A stretch of 64,000 nt of DNA from Flagellimonas sp. CMM7 (GCF_021390195.1 NZ_CP090003.1:2618501-2682500); one strand, 5' to 3'; shown: positions 17,097 through 26,156, numbered from the stretch's first letter. The notes: generated by a model not told the origin, from the sequence alone. Numbers and translations: made by a program.

Positions 17097-17495
17097 ATGA
17101 AGATTTTTAGAGCAATTGGAATAGGAGCATTGATTTGGATTCTTGGGGTAAGTTCATACGCCTTGTCATTTTATGTTCCAATTATGGAAAATGTAGAACA
17201 ACAAGCGAATATCGTATTATTTGTGGTAGTTATGCCATTGGTTTGGGCGGGCTGCTGGATGTATTATAAACAAGATAGCTGGACCCATGGTTATAAAGTA
17301 GGACAGGCACTTTTTTTAACCAGCGCCGCTTTAGATGCCCTAATCACCGTTCCTTTTCTTATCATGCCCAATGGGGGTAGTTACTATGACTTTTATACTG
17401 ATGCTGGATTCTGGGTGATAGCCTTTGAGTTCATCGTCGTAGCCGTATTGTATTGGTACGCTAAAGTTTATGTGCAAAAACAAGAAACAATATAG
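17097..17495 (+). CDS. DUF5367 family membrane protein
   Basis: A 132-residue four-helix protein (helices near 7-27, 38-56, 68-88, 101-124). The opening I-G-I-G-A-L-I-W-I-L-G-V-S-S-Y and the middle D-A-L-I-T-V-P-F fit the DUF5367 family, of unknown function. First gene of a three-gene operon with a DUF1772 protein and an NmrA oxidoreductase, behind an AraC gene. Confidence 0.8.
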   Translation: MKIFRAIGIGALIWILGVSSYALSFYVPIMENVEQQANIVLFVVVMPLVWAGCWMYYKQDSWTHGYKVGQALFLTSAALDALITVPFLIMPNGGSYYDFYTDAGFWVIAFEFIVVAVLYWYAKVYVQKQETI

Positions 17496-17514
17496 TCAAT
17501 CAGAAACATGAATT

Positions 17515-18006
17515 ATGGAAATTTCAATGAGTAATCTTACACTTTTTGCAACTACTTTATGTTTTGGCCTTGTCGCAGGACTTTGCTTTACATGGGGGAA
17601 TGCGGTTACCCCGGGGATTGGACAATTGGACGATTTAGGTTATTTGCAGTCGTTTCAAAGAATGAATCGCAGCATAGAAAACCCCTTGTTTTTTGCAATT
17701 TTTATCGGTTCATTTTTTATTGGTATCGCTACCATATTTGCCAATAAAGGTATTTCACCATCACACTTTTGGTTGATACTTATTGCGGTGATTATCTACT
17801 TTTTGGGAGTGGTTTTGGTAACCATAACGGGCAATGTACCCCTAAACGAGCTGTTGGACAAGACCAATTTGACCGATAGTGGTATTGAAGATTTGAAGGC
17901 ACTTCGTGAAAGGTTTGAAAACCCATGGAACCGCTTTCATACCATTCGAATTATTACCGCAACCATCTCATTTGCTATGTTGATCATAGCAGGAATAAAC
18001 AAGTAA
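17515..18006 (+). CDS. DUF1772 (anthrone oxygenase-like) membrane protein
   Basis: A 163-residue four-helix protein. It has A-G-L-C-F-T-W-G-N-A-V-T-P-G near the start, the R-M-N-R-S-I-E-N-P cytoplasmic segment and N-V-P-L-N-E-L, then the E-R-F-E-N-P-W-N-R-F-H-T-I-R block, which are typical of DUF1772. Some fungal members are cofactor-free anthrone oxygenases; most bacterial ones are uncharacterised. Middle gene of the operon, so it may act with the NmrA-type reductase on a small aromatic or toxic compound, but that is a guess. Confidence 0.85.
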   Translation: MEISMSNLTLFATTLCFGLVAGLCFTWGNAVTPGIGQLDDLGYLQSFQRMNRSIENPLFFAIFIGSFFIGIATIFANKGISPSHFWLILIAVIIYFLGVVLVTITGNVPLNELLDKTNLTDSGIEDLKALRERFENPWNRFHTIRIITATISFAMLIIAGINK

Positions 18007-18041
18007 ATCATAATTAAAATAAATATCAAAAATTAAATATC

Positions 18042-18878
18042 ATGAAAAACAACATTTTAGTATTAGGAGGGAAAGGAAAAACGGGAAGACGTATTGTAGA
18101 ACGATTAACTAAAAAAGGACACAATGTACGCATTGGTTCACGAGTTGAAAACCCTGCCTTTGACTGGAACAAGCCAGCTGGTTGGCCAGCAGTATTGGAA
18201 AATATAGAAAGCGTGTACATTACCTATCAACCAGATTTAGCTGTGCCAGGCGCAAAAGAAGCTATTGAGGCATTAACCAAAGTGGCTAAAGAGCAAGGTG
18301 TAAAGAAATTGGTGCTTCTTTCAGGTAAGGGAGAAGTTGAAGCTGAACGTTGCGAAAAATTGGTAATGAATTGTGGCTTGGATTATACCATTATACGTGC
18401 TAGTTGGTTCAACCAAAATTTTAGTGAAAGTTTCTTTTTGGATCCTATTTTAGCTGGTCATGTGGCACTTCCACAGGCCGAAGTGAAGGTTCCTTATATA
18501 GATGCAAATGATATTGCTGATGTAGCTGTGGAGGCTTTGTTGAATGAGCAGCACAATGGAGAAATTTATGAACTGACAGGTTCTAGGTTCTTAACTTTCA
18601 AAGAAGTGGTACATGAGATTGCAGAAGCCACTGGAAGGGATATCCAATTCACAGCTATTTCTTTACCGGAATATAATAAAATGATGGAAGAGCATGGAAT
18701 TCCTACAGATTACATCTGGTTGATTAATTATTTGTTTACTGAAGTTTTGGGGAATGATGATAACCAAGTAATTACTCATGGTATCGAACAAGTATTGGGT
18801 AGAAAACCTAAAGATTTTTCAGATTATGTAAGGGAGACAGCTGCAACAGGAATATGGAATCAAACAGTCGATGCATAA
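18042..18878 (+). CDS. NmrA-like NAD(P)-binding oxidoreductase
   Basis: A 278-residue atypical SDR. The dinucleotide motif is G-G-K-G-K-T-G-R-R near residue 8-16. The usual N-terminal extended strand and V-K-K-L-V-L-L-S-G segment follow, then D-Y-T-I-I-R-A-S-W-F-N-Q-N-F, and Y-I-D-A-N-D-I-A-D-V-A in the middle, typical of NmrA/QOR2-like reductases. No canonical Y-x-x-x-K catalytic pair is seen, so it may be a sensor or quinone reductase. Last gene of the AraC-linked operon, followed by a strong terminator. Confidence 0.88.
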   Translation: MKNNILVLGGKGKTGRRIVERLTKKGHNVRIGSRVENPAFDWNKPAGWPAVLENIESVYITYQPDLAVPGAKEAIEALTKVAKEQGVKKLVLLSGKGEVEAERCEKLVMNCGLDYTIIRASWFNQNFSESFFLDPILAGHVALPQAEVKVPYIDANDIADVAVEALLNEQHNGEIYELTGSRFLTFKEVVHEIAEATGRDIQFTAISLPEYNKMMEEHGIPTDYIWLINYLFTEVLGNDDNQVITHGIEQVLGRKPKDFSDYVRETAATGIWNQTVDA

Positions 18879-18897
18879 ACCCTAACGCTAGAAACTT

Positions 18898-18927
18898 AAA
18901 GGCAGACCAAATAGGTCTGCCTTTTTT
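18898..18927 (+). terminator. terminator of the NmrA operon
   Basis: Eight-base stem GGCAGACC/GGTCTGCC around AAATA, followed by six T. Upstream A residues would let it also act on the minus strand, where the DUF3307 gene ends at the same spot. Confidence 0.88.
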
Positions 18928-19651
18928 ATATGATTTCAATCAAATAGGTGTATGTCACTCCAGATAGGATGGCCAGCCCAAAACTTAATAAAGTGCCTAT
19001 TAGCACATATTCGGTAAGTTTTCGGTTTTTCCCCTTGTTTAAATCTCCAAACCGGAAGACAGATTTAGCGGCGATTAATAATCCAATGGCGGCCCATTGG
19101 CCAATCATAATAAAGCCAAAGACAAAAAGCCGTTCCAACATGCCAATATACTTTCCGGCATTTTTTAAAGACCCACCTTCCTCTGGGTCATCATCCTTTA
19201 TAATTTCAGCGATGTAAGGAGCCAATAGCATTCGCATAATAATTCCTGAAACGTAGGTGACAAATACCAGAAAGGTAATCAACAGGAGATTTTCTTGTCC
19301 AAATAGGCTTTTGAGGTCTATTTCAAAAGGGGTTGTCCAATAGACCAAAGCTACTATAACAGATAAATGTAATATTTGATCAAGGACAAAGAGCCAGCGG
19401 TAATTTTTTTCATTGGTAAAACTTAGTTTGCCCAAGTCAATAAAATAATGGGTTACTATAATGATGGCCACCATTCCTATATGCTGAAATTGTAATAACA
19501 CCAGAAGGACAAGTAAGTGCACTCCAATATGCCAATACAGGTATTTGGATTTCCACTTTTTTTCGAGCTTATCGTCTACCCAATGGCTGGGCTGCAGCAT
19601 AAAATCACCAATAAAATGAGCCAATAAAAGTTTTAACGTAAGTAGAATCAT
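18926..19651 (-). CDS. DUF3307 family membrane protein
   Basis: A 241-residue multi-helix protein starting L-K-L-L-L-A-H-F-I-G-D-F-M-L-Q-P-S-H-W, the DUF3307 hallmark with conserved His and Asp; H-I-G-V-H-L and I-V-T-H-Y-F-I-D-L-G follow. Function unknown; the charged residues within helices suggest an enzyme. Its ATG overlaps the SatD stop by four bases, so the two are translated together. Conserved SatD-DUF3307 pairing occurs in other bacteria, which supports a shared function. Confidence 0.88.
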   Translation of the reverse strand: MILLTLKLLLAHFIGDFMLQPSHWVDDKLEKKWKSKYLYWHIGVHLLVLLVLLQFQHIGMVAIIIVTHYFIDLGKLSFTNEKNYRWLFVLDQILHLSVIVALVYWTTPFEIDLKSLFGQENLLLITFLVFVTYVSGIIMRMLLAPYIAEIIKDDDPEEGGSLKNAGKYIGMLERLFVFGFIMIGQWAAIGLLIAAKSVFRFGDLNKGKNRKLTEYVLIGTLLSFGLAILSGVTYTYLIEII

Positions 19652-20256
19652 AACTTTGAGAGATGGGTTTTATAAAATTGAATCATTTTTTGTACTTCAT
19701 CAAAACCTGCCCGTATTAGCGCCTCACTAATATTACTTTGTGATTTTTCCAATACTGAAGCCAACTCTTTTTGATTTGCTTTTGGGTGTGTCATTGCAGT
19801 TTTCACTATTCTCGAAGTTGCTGGTAACCAATTATCCATACTGAGCGCTGCAAGTTGTAAGATTAGATTGATCGTAGTATCAAATGTTTCTGAGTTGGAT
19901 TTTAATGCTAAGGTCTGCTTTTTTAAGTTTTCAAAACACTCCCCTGAATTTATAAAGGCAGAACCGTTGGATTCTGTTATTTTTTCTGAGTTATAATCTT
20001 TTTCCCCTAGACCTATGGCCATGCGAACATCTATTCCTTTTTTCTGTTTTACGTTTGCCTTAATATAGATAGCGGCTTCCAAGGCTTTTTCTGGTAAAAT
20101 TTCCAATTGAAAACTATCGCCGCGGTAAATTTCCCAGTGTGTTGGCTCCTTTCCGTAAGTGTTCAAGGCTGTTTTTAGGTAAGGTAGCCAGACTTCTGGT
20201 GTTGCTTTTCTAGAGTTGATGATATCTCCGGTAATGATAGCGGTTGTTATGTCCAT
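19648..20256 (-). CDS. SatD family regulator-like protein
   Basis: A 202-residue protein beginning I-T-G-D-I-I-N-S-R and containing R-G-D-S-F-Q near 45, both SatD features. A C-terminal helical segment (A-N-Q-K-E-L-A-S-V-L-E-K-S-Q-S-N-I-S-E-A-L) looks like a helix-turn-helix, so it probably binds DNA. Three palindromes at 20266-20341 lie just upstream and cover its promoter, so autorepression is likely. Coupled to the DUF3307 membrane-protein gene. The signal sensed is unknown; SatD in streptococci was named for acid tolerance. Confidence 0.88.
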   Translation of the reverse strand: MDITTAIITGDIINSRKATPEVWLPYLKTALNTYGKEPTHWEIYRGDSFQLEILPEKALEAAIYIKANVKQKKGIDVRMAIGLGEKDYNSEKITESNGSAFINSGECFENLKKQTLALKSNSETFDTTINLILQLAALSMDNWLPATSRIVKTAMTHPKANQKELASVLEKSQSNISEALIRAGFDEVQKMIQFYKTHLSKL

Positions 20257-20265
20257 ATATACAAA

Positions 20266-20341
20266 TATCGGTAAAATAGCCGATAATTAAAAATATCGGT
20301 AAAATAACCGATAATGTAGAATATCGTTTAAATAACCGATA
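20266..20341 (-). promoter_or_regulatory. three operator-like palindromes at 28-base spacing before satD
   Basis: Repeats at 20266-20285, 20294-20313 and 20322-20341 share the form TATCGGT..ACCGATA; the middle one has perfect seven-base arms, the outer ones carry one or two changes. They repeat every 28 bases. The nearest copy is nine bases from the SatD ATG and overlaps a near-match -7 (GATATTTG on the minus strand); the others reach the -33 region. Binding by the SatD helix-turn-helix is inferred. Confidence 0.8.
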
Positions 20342-20423
20342 ATGAAAGGATAGCAGTATAATAATAGTAGCAAGCCCCTTTCCAATATATGGGAAGAGGC
20401 CTTTAACTTTTTCAATTTTAAAT

Positions 20424-21239
20424 TCACTCTCGATATTTTGGGACTAATTTTCCTTCTACCCAACTCAATTCTCTGGTTTCCATCGCAGTTTTTGTCCATC
20501 GAGAGGCTTCATCTAAACTTTCGTTACGTTCTTTCTTGAAGATAATTTTTTCTGGAATACCGCCCTCATCAAAAGGGAAAATAAATTTTTCTGAATAATA
20601 GAATACACCGGCATCTGAAATTTGTGACAATGCCGCAACCTTGGTAAGCTCATCGTTTTGGACAAAAAGGTAAATGCCTCCTCCTTCCATACCACATGCT
20701 TCTGCATAATAATCAACAAATAAGATTCCATCTAGATCAGGAATACCTTTGTCATCCATGACTTTAATGTCAATATTGGTGTTGACCAATGGAATCTTTT
20801 TTTCAATATAAGTTCCATTTTTTATGTTTCTTATATTTAAGAAGATAGACTTACCTTCTTTGGAATAGGCAAAGAAATAGTTCTGATTATTCAATACTTT
20901 TTTCTCAAAAGATAATAGACCTGCCAAGACATAACCAGTTACATCATCATGGTACTGCACTTTGTAAAAAGGAGAGTCAAAACCTCTATAGGGCCATGAG
21001 AATTCTGTTTTTTCTATGATTTTTACCCATTCTCCAATCTTCAATAGTTCCAATACTTCAGATTCAACATCTGGCGCAGCTCGTAACTTAACATCATTGC
21101 CAAACAGATATACCTGTTCACCAGGTTCAAAATCACATTCTCCCAGTGGACAGTTGTATCCATTTTGCGCTGTAATTAAAGAAATAGTAAATAGGGTGGT
21201 TAGGGCCGTAATGTAAAAAACTGCTTTCATCTTTTTCAA
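20424..21239 (-). CDS. secreted SH3-domain-like protein
   Basis: A 271-residue protein with a signal peptide (about 1-24, ending T-A-Q-N). Mature residues 40-110 contain V-K-L-R-A-A-P-D-V-E-S-E-V-L-E-L and G-E-W-V-K-I-I-E-K, a bacterial SH3 domain pattern, with a cysteine pair (N-C-P-L-G-E-C-D) just before. The remainder has C-G-M-E-G-G-G-I-Y-L-F and is unassigned. SH3b domains often bind cell wall or exported partners. No neighbour relation is evident. Confidence 0.75.
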   Translation of the reverse strand: MKKMKAVFYITALTTLFTISLITAQNGYNCPLGECDFEPGEQVYLFGNDVKLRAAPDVESEVLELLKIGEWVKIIEKTEFSWPYRGFDSPFYKVQYHDDVTGYVLAGLLSFEKKVLNNQNYFFAYSKEGKSIFLNIRNIKNGTYIEKKIPLVNTNIDIKVMDDKGIPDLDGILFVDYYAEACGMEGGGIYLFVQNDELTKVAALSQISDAGVFYYSEKFIFPFDEGGIPEKIIFKKERNESLDEASRWTKTAMETRELSWVEGKLVPKYRE

Positions 21240-21355
21240 TTTTAAGGATTAAACAGTTTTTAGGAAGGTTAAAATATATACGGTACAAAATAGCAAAATG
21301 GTTTACCACAATAGGCTTAAGAACAATTATAGACGCGGAGATTTTGTGTTCAAAG

Positions 21356-21392
21356 AAAAAAAGAAGCCACGTACATGGCTGACGTGACTTCT
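21356..21392 (-). terminator. terminator of the Spy-like protein gene
   Basis: Eleven-base stem AGAAGCCACGT/ACGTGACTTCT with one wobble pair, followed on the minus strand by six T. Confidence 0.8.
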
Positions 21393-21409
21393 AAAATCAA
21401 CAAAAAACA

Positions 21410-21856
21410 TTATCCTCTTCTTCCTTTCCCCTGCATTTTCTTTTTGCCATACATTGCCTTCTTTAACTTTAATTTTTTCCACGTTTGGTACTGCTCATCC
21501 GATAGTACCTTCTTCATTTTTTGATGCTGAGCAATTTGATAATCCAATCTTGCATTCTCTATTTCAAATTGTTCATCTGCGGAAGGTCTTTTCCATTCTC
21601 CGCTTTCTTTTTTTGCCTTAATCTCTTCACGTTTGGATTTTCGCATTTCAGCTTCTTCCAAACTAATTTCCATGACCTGTTTTTGCTGCCCTTGACTTAG
21701 GTCTAATGCTAAAGTCAATTTTTTGGTGTGTAGTGTTGCAATTTGGGCCGCGGTCATATCAGCCCTTACACTTTTTCCTTTTCTATTGCCCTCATGTTTT
21801 TGTGCGGTTGCACTCAATGTGGTCATTATGACCACTAATACTACTAATCGTTTCAT
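21410..21856 (-). CDS. Spy/CpxP-like (DUF4890-type) periplasmic protein
   Basis: A 148-residue basic protein with a signal peptide (about 1-18, ending T-A-Q-K). The helical body has L-T-L-A-L-D-L-S-Q-G-Q-Q-K-Q-V-M-E-I and V-L-S-D-E-Q-Y-Q-T-W-K-K-L, two LTxxQ-like motifs seen in Spy-type chaperones and metal-stress proteins. It ends in a lysine-rich tail. Flavobacterial versions are often annotated DUF4890. Probably a periplasmic stress chaperone; the ligand is unknown. Confidence 0.8.
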   Translation of the reverse strand: MKRLVVLVVIMTTLSATAQKHEGNRKGKSVRADMTAAQIATLHTKKLTLALDLSQGQQKQVMEISLEEAEMRKSKREEIKAKKESGEWKRPSADEQFEIENARLDYQIAQHQKMKKVLSDEQYQTWKKLKLKKAMYGKKKMQGKGRRG

Positions 21857-21961
21857 ATGTTTAAACTTTTAATGATTTGGTAATTGGACATAGGTTATGA
21901 CCAATGGTTTAATAACCAATACATCATTTATAAAGTTTTTAACAATAAAATTTGGAGGGAC

Positions 21962-22153
21962 CTACTCTTCTATTTCTAAGGGGTTTTCTTGGGGCTTTTC
22001 AAGTTTGTTGGCGTCTTCAAAGTCGGCTTCAACAAACTCTTCAGAATTTAACTGAGTTTGGAACTCATCTTCCTGTTGTATACCATTATAGATAAAAGCG
22101 GCAACTACAAAACAGGACAAATAGATAAGACTTTTGATTTTGTAGGTCATCAT
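21962..22153 (-). CDS. small acidic membrane-anchored protein
   Basis: About 63 residues. It starts with two methionines and a hydrophobic helix (L-I-Y-L-S-C-F-V-V-A-A-F-I-Y), then an acidic tail (E-E-F-V-E-A-D-F-E-D-A-N-K). Start chosen at the ATG pair rather than an earlier frame extension. It has no recognisable domain. Composition and the signal-anchor layout support it as a real small gene. Confidence 0.5.
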   Translation of the reverse strand: MMTYKIKSLIYLSCFVVAAFIYNGIQQEDEFQTQLNSEEFVEADFEDANKLEKPQENPLEIEE

Positions 22154-22325
22154 AATAAGATTTGGGATTACTAAATTAGGGAAACCATTTAGCAATCTTT
22201 ATGATATGTTGTGAAACGATCTTTTCTAGATGTGAAACGGTCAAAAAGTATGGTATACCCGACAAAATGCACGGTTTGCCATAAAAAGACCAATTACAAT
22301 GGTAAATTCTTACAGAATTTAAGCC

Positions 22326-24824
22326 TTAGCTTGGGTCAAGAATAGCATCAATACGCTCTAACGCATCTTGTAAGTGGTATCTGCTCATTTGATCCGAAAT
22401 ACGACTCATACCATTCCTGATGTCTCTTTTCAAGTTGTTTAATTCAGCTCTTGCCACAGAACGAATATCAGACTGGCTGGTGTTAACTACCGTAGATTTA
22501 CGGTAACCACCAAAATCTGAAAGCTTTTTCTGGTTTTCAGCCGTCATAAGATATGCCAAACGATCAATATGTGCTTTTTGAAGATTTCTTCTATAGGTAT
22601 CAATGGATTTTCCACTTCTTGTCTCAGACCAAATGCCTTTACGCAAATCGCTCATCATATCTAACAAACGATATGCTTTATTTCCATTTATAGCTTCATT
22701 TTCAATAATACGAGCCATTTTGCCTAAATGAAGAATAGTATTCAAATAACGCACTTGTGTTGAACGAATCCGTTCTATGGAACCAGAGTATTGAATTTTA
22801 TTAAAAATATCTTGGTCTATTAACCATTCTGGTGTTTTGAACAATTGCTCTTGCAAGAAGGTCATACAGTTTTTTTGATGTTCCTTATCCACATGGGTAT
22901 AAACAGCACCTTCTTGATCGGAGGTTTTATGATATTCATAAACCCCACCAATATTATTGGAAACGTGGCCCATATATCTTCTGTATTGACCAACTACTTG
23001 ACCATAAAGCGTTTCCAAATCATCATAATTCTTTCCATCTTCTGTGGTCCATTCGGCCAAATTTGGGACTATCCTTTTTAAGTTTTCTATACCATAAAGA
23101 CTTGCTTTAATAGCATCATCTCCTAAGTCTTCAGTTTGCGAACTTGGGTCATGGATATCACCTATTTGTTGATGCCCAAAACGATAATTGGGGTCATTTT
23201 CATGAGCTAGAATCCAATTGCGTAAAATTGGTTTTTCTTCTTCTGCAGATACACCCAAAATAGGTTTGTAGCCCCAACGGATGGCATGTTTGTCATAGAT
23301 GCCAATATTGGGCATAAGGGCAACTCCTTCATCCCCCGGTTGGGCTATATAGTTAAATCGGGCATAGTCCATAATGGAAGGAGCCGTTCCAAATTTTTGG
23401 GTAAATTTCTTTGAACGAAGAGAGTCTACGGAATAGGCAGCGCTGCTTCCCATGTTATGCGGTAATCCAAGGGTATGACCTACTTCATGCGAGGAAACAA
23501 AGCGAATTAATCTACCCATTATTTCGTCTTTAAAAGCTACGTTACGCGCTTCTGGATTAATGGCTGCGGTTTGCACAAAGTACCAATTACGCAACAAGGT
23601 CATTACATTATGGTACCAGTTAATATCAGATTCCAGTATCTCACCACTACGAGGATCGCTTACATGGGGGCCATTTGCATTTGGAATGGGAGATGCCAAA
23701 TAACGAACCACAGAGTATCGTATATCTTCTGGTGACCACTCAGGATCTTCTTCTTTTGTTGGTGGGTCCTTGGCTAAGATTGCATTTTTAAACCCAGCTG
23801 CTTCAAAAGCGATTTGCCAATCTTCAATACCTTGTTTTATAAAGGGGATCCATTTTTTAGGCGTGGCGCGATCTACATAATATACAATAGGTTTTTTGGG
23901 TTCTACCAATTCACCAGCTTTGTACTTTTCAATATCTTCATCTTTTACTTCCAATTTCCAACGATCTAGATAGCGCACGGTCTTACTTTCTTGAGCATCC
24001 AGCCCATAATCTACTTGACCTCTGGCAAACCAACCTACACGTTCATCAAAATAGCGACGTTTCATGGGTTCTTCTGGCAAAAGAATCATGGAGTTATTTA
24101 TTTCTATGGAAATGGAACCTAAACTTTGGTTGCTGGGTGATGCTTTGGCCAGATAGGTTTTCACATGGCGTGCTTCCAAGTTTAATGGGTAACTTTTTAT
24201 AGATTCCACATAACTTCTTTCTGCGTCCAAGCGACTGACCTTATATCGTTTTCTGTAAAATTCTGGCATACCAATAGCATTAACATCTTTGGTAAACATA
24301 GGGTCAACCTCAATAACAGTGGCCGGGTTCAAAGAGTCCTTCTTATTTAATGCTTTGATGTTAAATGCAAAGAGCACAGGCTCAAAATTGGAATTGACAA
24401 CGGCTTCATGAACAGGTAAAGAATCGGCAGCCACATTTCCATAAGAAACCACACGTAGCAAAACTTTTTTAGGCTTCTTTTCCCACCGGAGTACCTGGGT
24501 ATTGATTTTTCCCCCGCCAAAACCAATTCCAGTTGCTGTTTTTGAAATTCTGCTCACCATTAGCATTTCGCGATTAAATAATGAATCAGGAATCTCATAA
24601 TAATGTTTGTCATCTACCTGATGAACTTGAAAAAGACCTTCATCTGTCTTTGCTTCTTTGGTAATTACCTTGTCATAAGGTTGAATGTCACCTTTTTTAG
24701 GTTTGGCCTCGGCTTTTTTTTCAGTGTTTTTCTTCTTCTTTTTAAAAAGTTGGGCTTCTGTGGTCTGAAAAGTGCTAACCAAAAAAATAAGTACGAAGAC
24801 TTTTGGGAGTAATTTTTGAATCAT
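22326..24824 (-). CDS. large zinc-dependent metalloprotease (DUF5117/DUF4953 type)
   Basis: An 832-residue exported protease. A signal peptide (about 1-24) precedes a lysine-rich linker. The zinc site H-E-V-G-H-T-L-G-L-P-H lies near residue 443, the metzincin-type extended motif; downstream S-I-M-D-Y-A-R-F-N-Y contains the Met-turn. The N-terminal half (residues 55-330) fits DUF5117/DUF5118 with H-Y-Y-E-I-P-D-S-L-F-N-R. Proteins like this are widespread in Bacteroidota with unknown substrates. Single gene with no obvious operon partner. Confidence 0.9.
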   Translation of the reverse strand: MIQKLLPKVFVLIFLVSTFQTTEAQLFKKKKKNTEKKAEAKPKKGDIQPYDKVITKEAKTDEGLFQVHQVDDKHYYEIPDSLFNREMLMVSRISKTATGIGFGGGKINTQVLRWEKKPKKVLLRVVSYGNVAADSLPVHEAVVNSNFEPVLFAFNIKALNKKDSLNPATVIEVDPMFTKDVNAIGMPEFYRKRYKVSRLDAERSYVESIKSYPLNLEARHVKTYLAKASPSNQSLGSISIEINNSMILLPEEPMKRRYFDERVGWFARGQVDYGLDAQESKTVRYLDRWKLEVKDEDIEKYKAGELVEPKKPIVYYVDRATPKKWIPFIKQGIEDWQIAFEAAGFKNAILAKDPPTKEEDPEWSPEDIRYSVVRYLASPIPNANGPHVSDPRSGEILESDINWYHNVMTLLRNWYFVQTAAINPEARNVAFKDEIMGRLIRFVSSHEVGHTLGLPHNMGSSAAYSVDSLRSKKFTQKFGTAPSIMDYARFNYIAQPGDEGVALMPNIGIYDKHAIRWGYKPILGVSAEEEKPILRNWILAHENDPNYRFGHQQIGDIHDPSSQTEDLGDDAIKASLYGIENLKRIVPNLAEWTTEDGKNYDDLETLYGQVVGQYRRYMGHVSNNIGGVYEYHKTSDQEGAVYTHVDKEHQKNCMTFLQEQLFKTPEWLIDQDIFNKIQYSGSIERIRSTQVRYLNTILHLGKMARIIENEAINGNKAYRLLDMMSDLRKGIWSETRSGKSIDTYRRNLQKAHIDRLAYLMTAENQKKLSDFGGYRKSTVVNTSQSDIRSVARAELNNLKRDIRNGMSRISDQMSRYHLQDALERIDAILDPS

Positions 24825-25090
24825 TTTAAGTCAGTTTGATATGCTCAAGGCGATCAAAGAACCTAAAAAACGCGAAAACAGACTGTTAAATAATTATTAA
24901 CTCTCATTTTTTTTCTAAAGATGACCAACCTCTGGGAGTATTGCATTTTACTGATGTTTTCCGTTGAAATCCCACCTATAGCTGGGCTGAGAGAAAATAA
25001 ATTTTACCTAAAAAAAACAAAAAGCTGTAACAATTTAAAATTTGGATAGTCTTATAAGCATATTACATCAATCAAAAAATTCAATCAAAA

Positions 25091-25822
25091 ATGAACAAGT
25101 TATTAATGATTTACGGATGTGTACTCTTAGGTAGTCCCGCCGTAGCAGAAGACCAACAAAGTACTACTACTATTGTAGAAACCAAAACAGAAACAGTTAG
25201 TACGTTTGAGAACAATTTTACAGTATTGAATATCAATACTGAGTTAAGTGAGACATCTTCAAGATTTTATGGTATAACAAATGAAGAGTTCTTTGAGCTG
25301 AATTTAAACGAAATTGAGTTTGTAGAAGAAGAATCGGAAATTGATTTAGGTTTTAATACCTCCGATTACCTTCCAGAGGATTTTAATCCTTATGAAACTT
25401 ATTTTGATTTGAATTCTATTATATACATCGAAGACGAAACCAATTTGAACCTAAATTTTGATGCTGGCGACTATTTACCAGCAGGTTTTAATCCTTACGC
25501 TGAAAATGTAGATGTGCATTCTATCAATTATATTGAAGATGAGGACTTAGATTTGGGTTTTAACGCGTCTGATTATCTTCCTGAAGGATTCTCACCTTAT
25601 GAAGTGTATATAGATTTGAATGCCGTTCCTTACATTGAGGAAGAAGTTGATTTAAACTTGGGCTTGAATAGAGAATATTCTTTACCAGAAGGTTTTGATC
25701 CTTATACAGATTTAATAGAAGTTACGTCGATCAACTATGTTGAAGATGAAGAAATACACCTAGGTTTTGATACTGCCGAGTATCTACCGGAAAACTTTGA
25801 CCCGTATACAAGGGCAAACTAA
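25091..25822 (+). CDS. secreted acidic five-repeat protein
   Basis: A 243-residue protein with a signal peptide (about 1-20). Five tandem units of about 34-37 residues share the pattern Y-I-E-D-E..L-G-F-[ND]-x-x-[DE]-Y-L-P-x-x-F-[ND]-P-Y and cover residues 70-243. Strongly acidic; no cysteine pattern and no known domain. The gene at 26180 encodes two more units of the same repeat, so the two are paralogues. Aspartate/glutamate clusters could bind calcium, but no EF-hand loop is present. Function unknown. A terminator hairpin follows at 25873. Confidence 0.88.
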   Translation: MNKLLMIYGCVLLGSPAVAEDQQSTTTIVETKTETVSTFENNFTVLNINTELSETSSRFYGITNEEFFELNLNEIEFVEEESEIDLGFNTSDYLPEDFNPYETYFDLNSIIYIEDETNLNLNFDAGDYLPAGFNPYAENVDVHSINYIEDEDLDLGFNASDYLPEGFSPYEVYIDLNAVPYIEEEVDLNLGLNREYSLPEGFDPYTDLIEVTSINYVEDEEIHLGFDTAEYLPENFDPYTRAN

Positions 25823-25872
25823 GTAAGATGTTTTAGTTTTCATTTTACAAATTTTTGAGTTAGTTAGTTATG

Positions 25873-25897
25873 AAAAGCCCTCACCAGAGGGCTTTTT
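25873..25897 (+). terminator. terminator of the five-repeat protein gene
   Basis: Perfect stem AAAAGCCCTC/GAGGGCTTTT with four-base loop ACCA, then T. Confidence 0.88.
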
Positions 25898-26148
25898 GTA
25901 TGGAGGTTGCTTTCTTTTGCCTAGTAAATTCATCGATTAAAAGTGCTTAACAAAAAAATAACATTAAAATCGATGAAGTGTAAATGTTAATAAAATGGTT
26001 TTAAAGCTATCAATCTGATAATATTTGAAGCTTTGGACTAACACTTTGCTAATTCCTGAAAGTGGGAATTGATAATTCGATGACACTACTGTTTTTGCGG
26101 GTTCGTTAACAAAAAACTAATTATAATAATCATCATTTTTTGTGGTTT

Positions 26149-26156
26149 TATCTTTG
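26149..26156 (+). promoter_or_regulatory. -7 element of the two-repeat protein gene
   Basis: TATCTTTG fits TAnnTTTG and lies 23 bases before the ATG at 26180. A clear -33 element was not seen. Confidence 0.5.

Noticed and set aside
20266..20341. CRISPR-like array of 28-base period
   Set aside because: Each unit is a palindrome with an 8-base linker rather than a repeat with unique 30-base spacers, there are only three, and no cas gene is nearby. It fits operators of satD.
20373..20405. Hairpin downstream of the SH3-like gene
   Set aside because: Arms pair imperfectly and there is no T run on the minus strand, so I did not list it as a terminator.
24950..25000. TPP riboswitch-like CTGGGCTGAGAG segment
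   Set aside because: Only a short match to one conserved segment; the rest of the thi-box fold is absent and the downstream gene is not thiamine-related.
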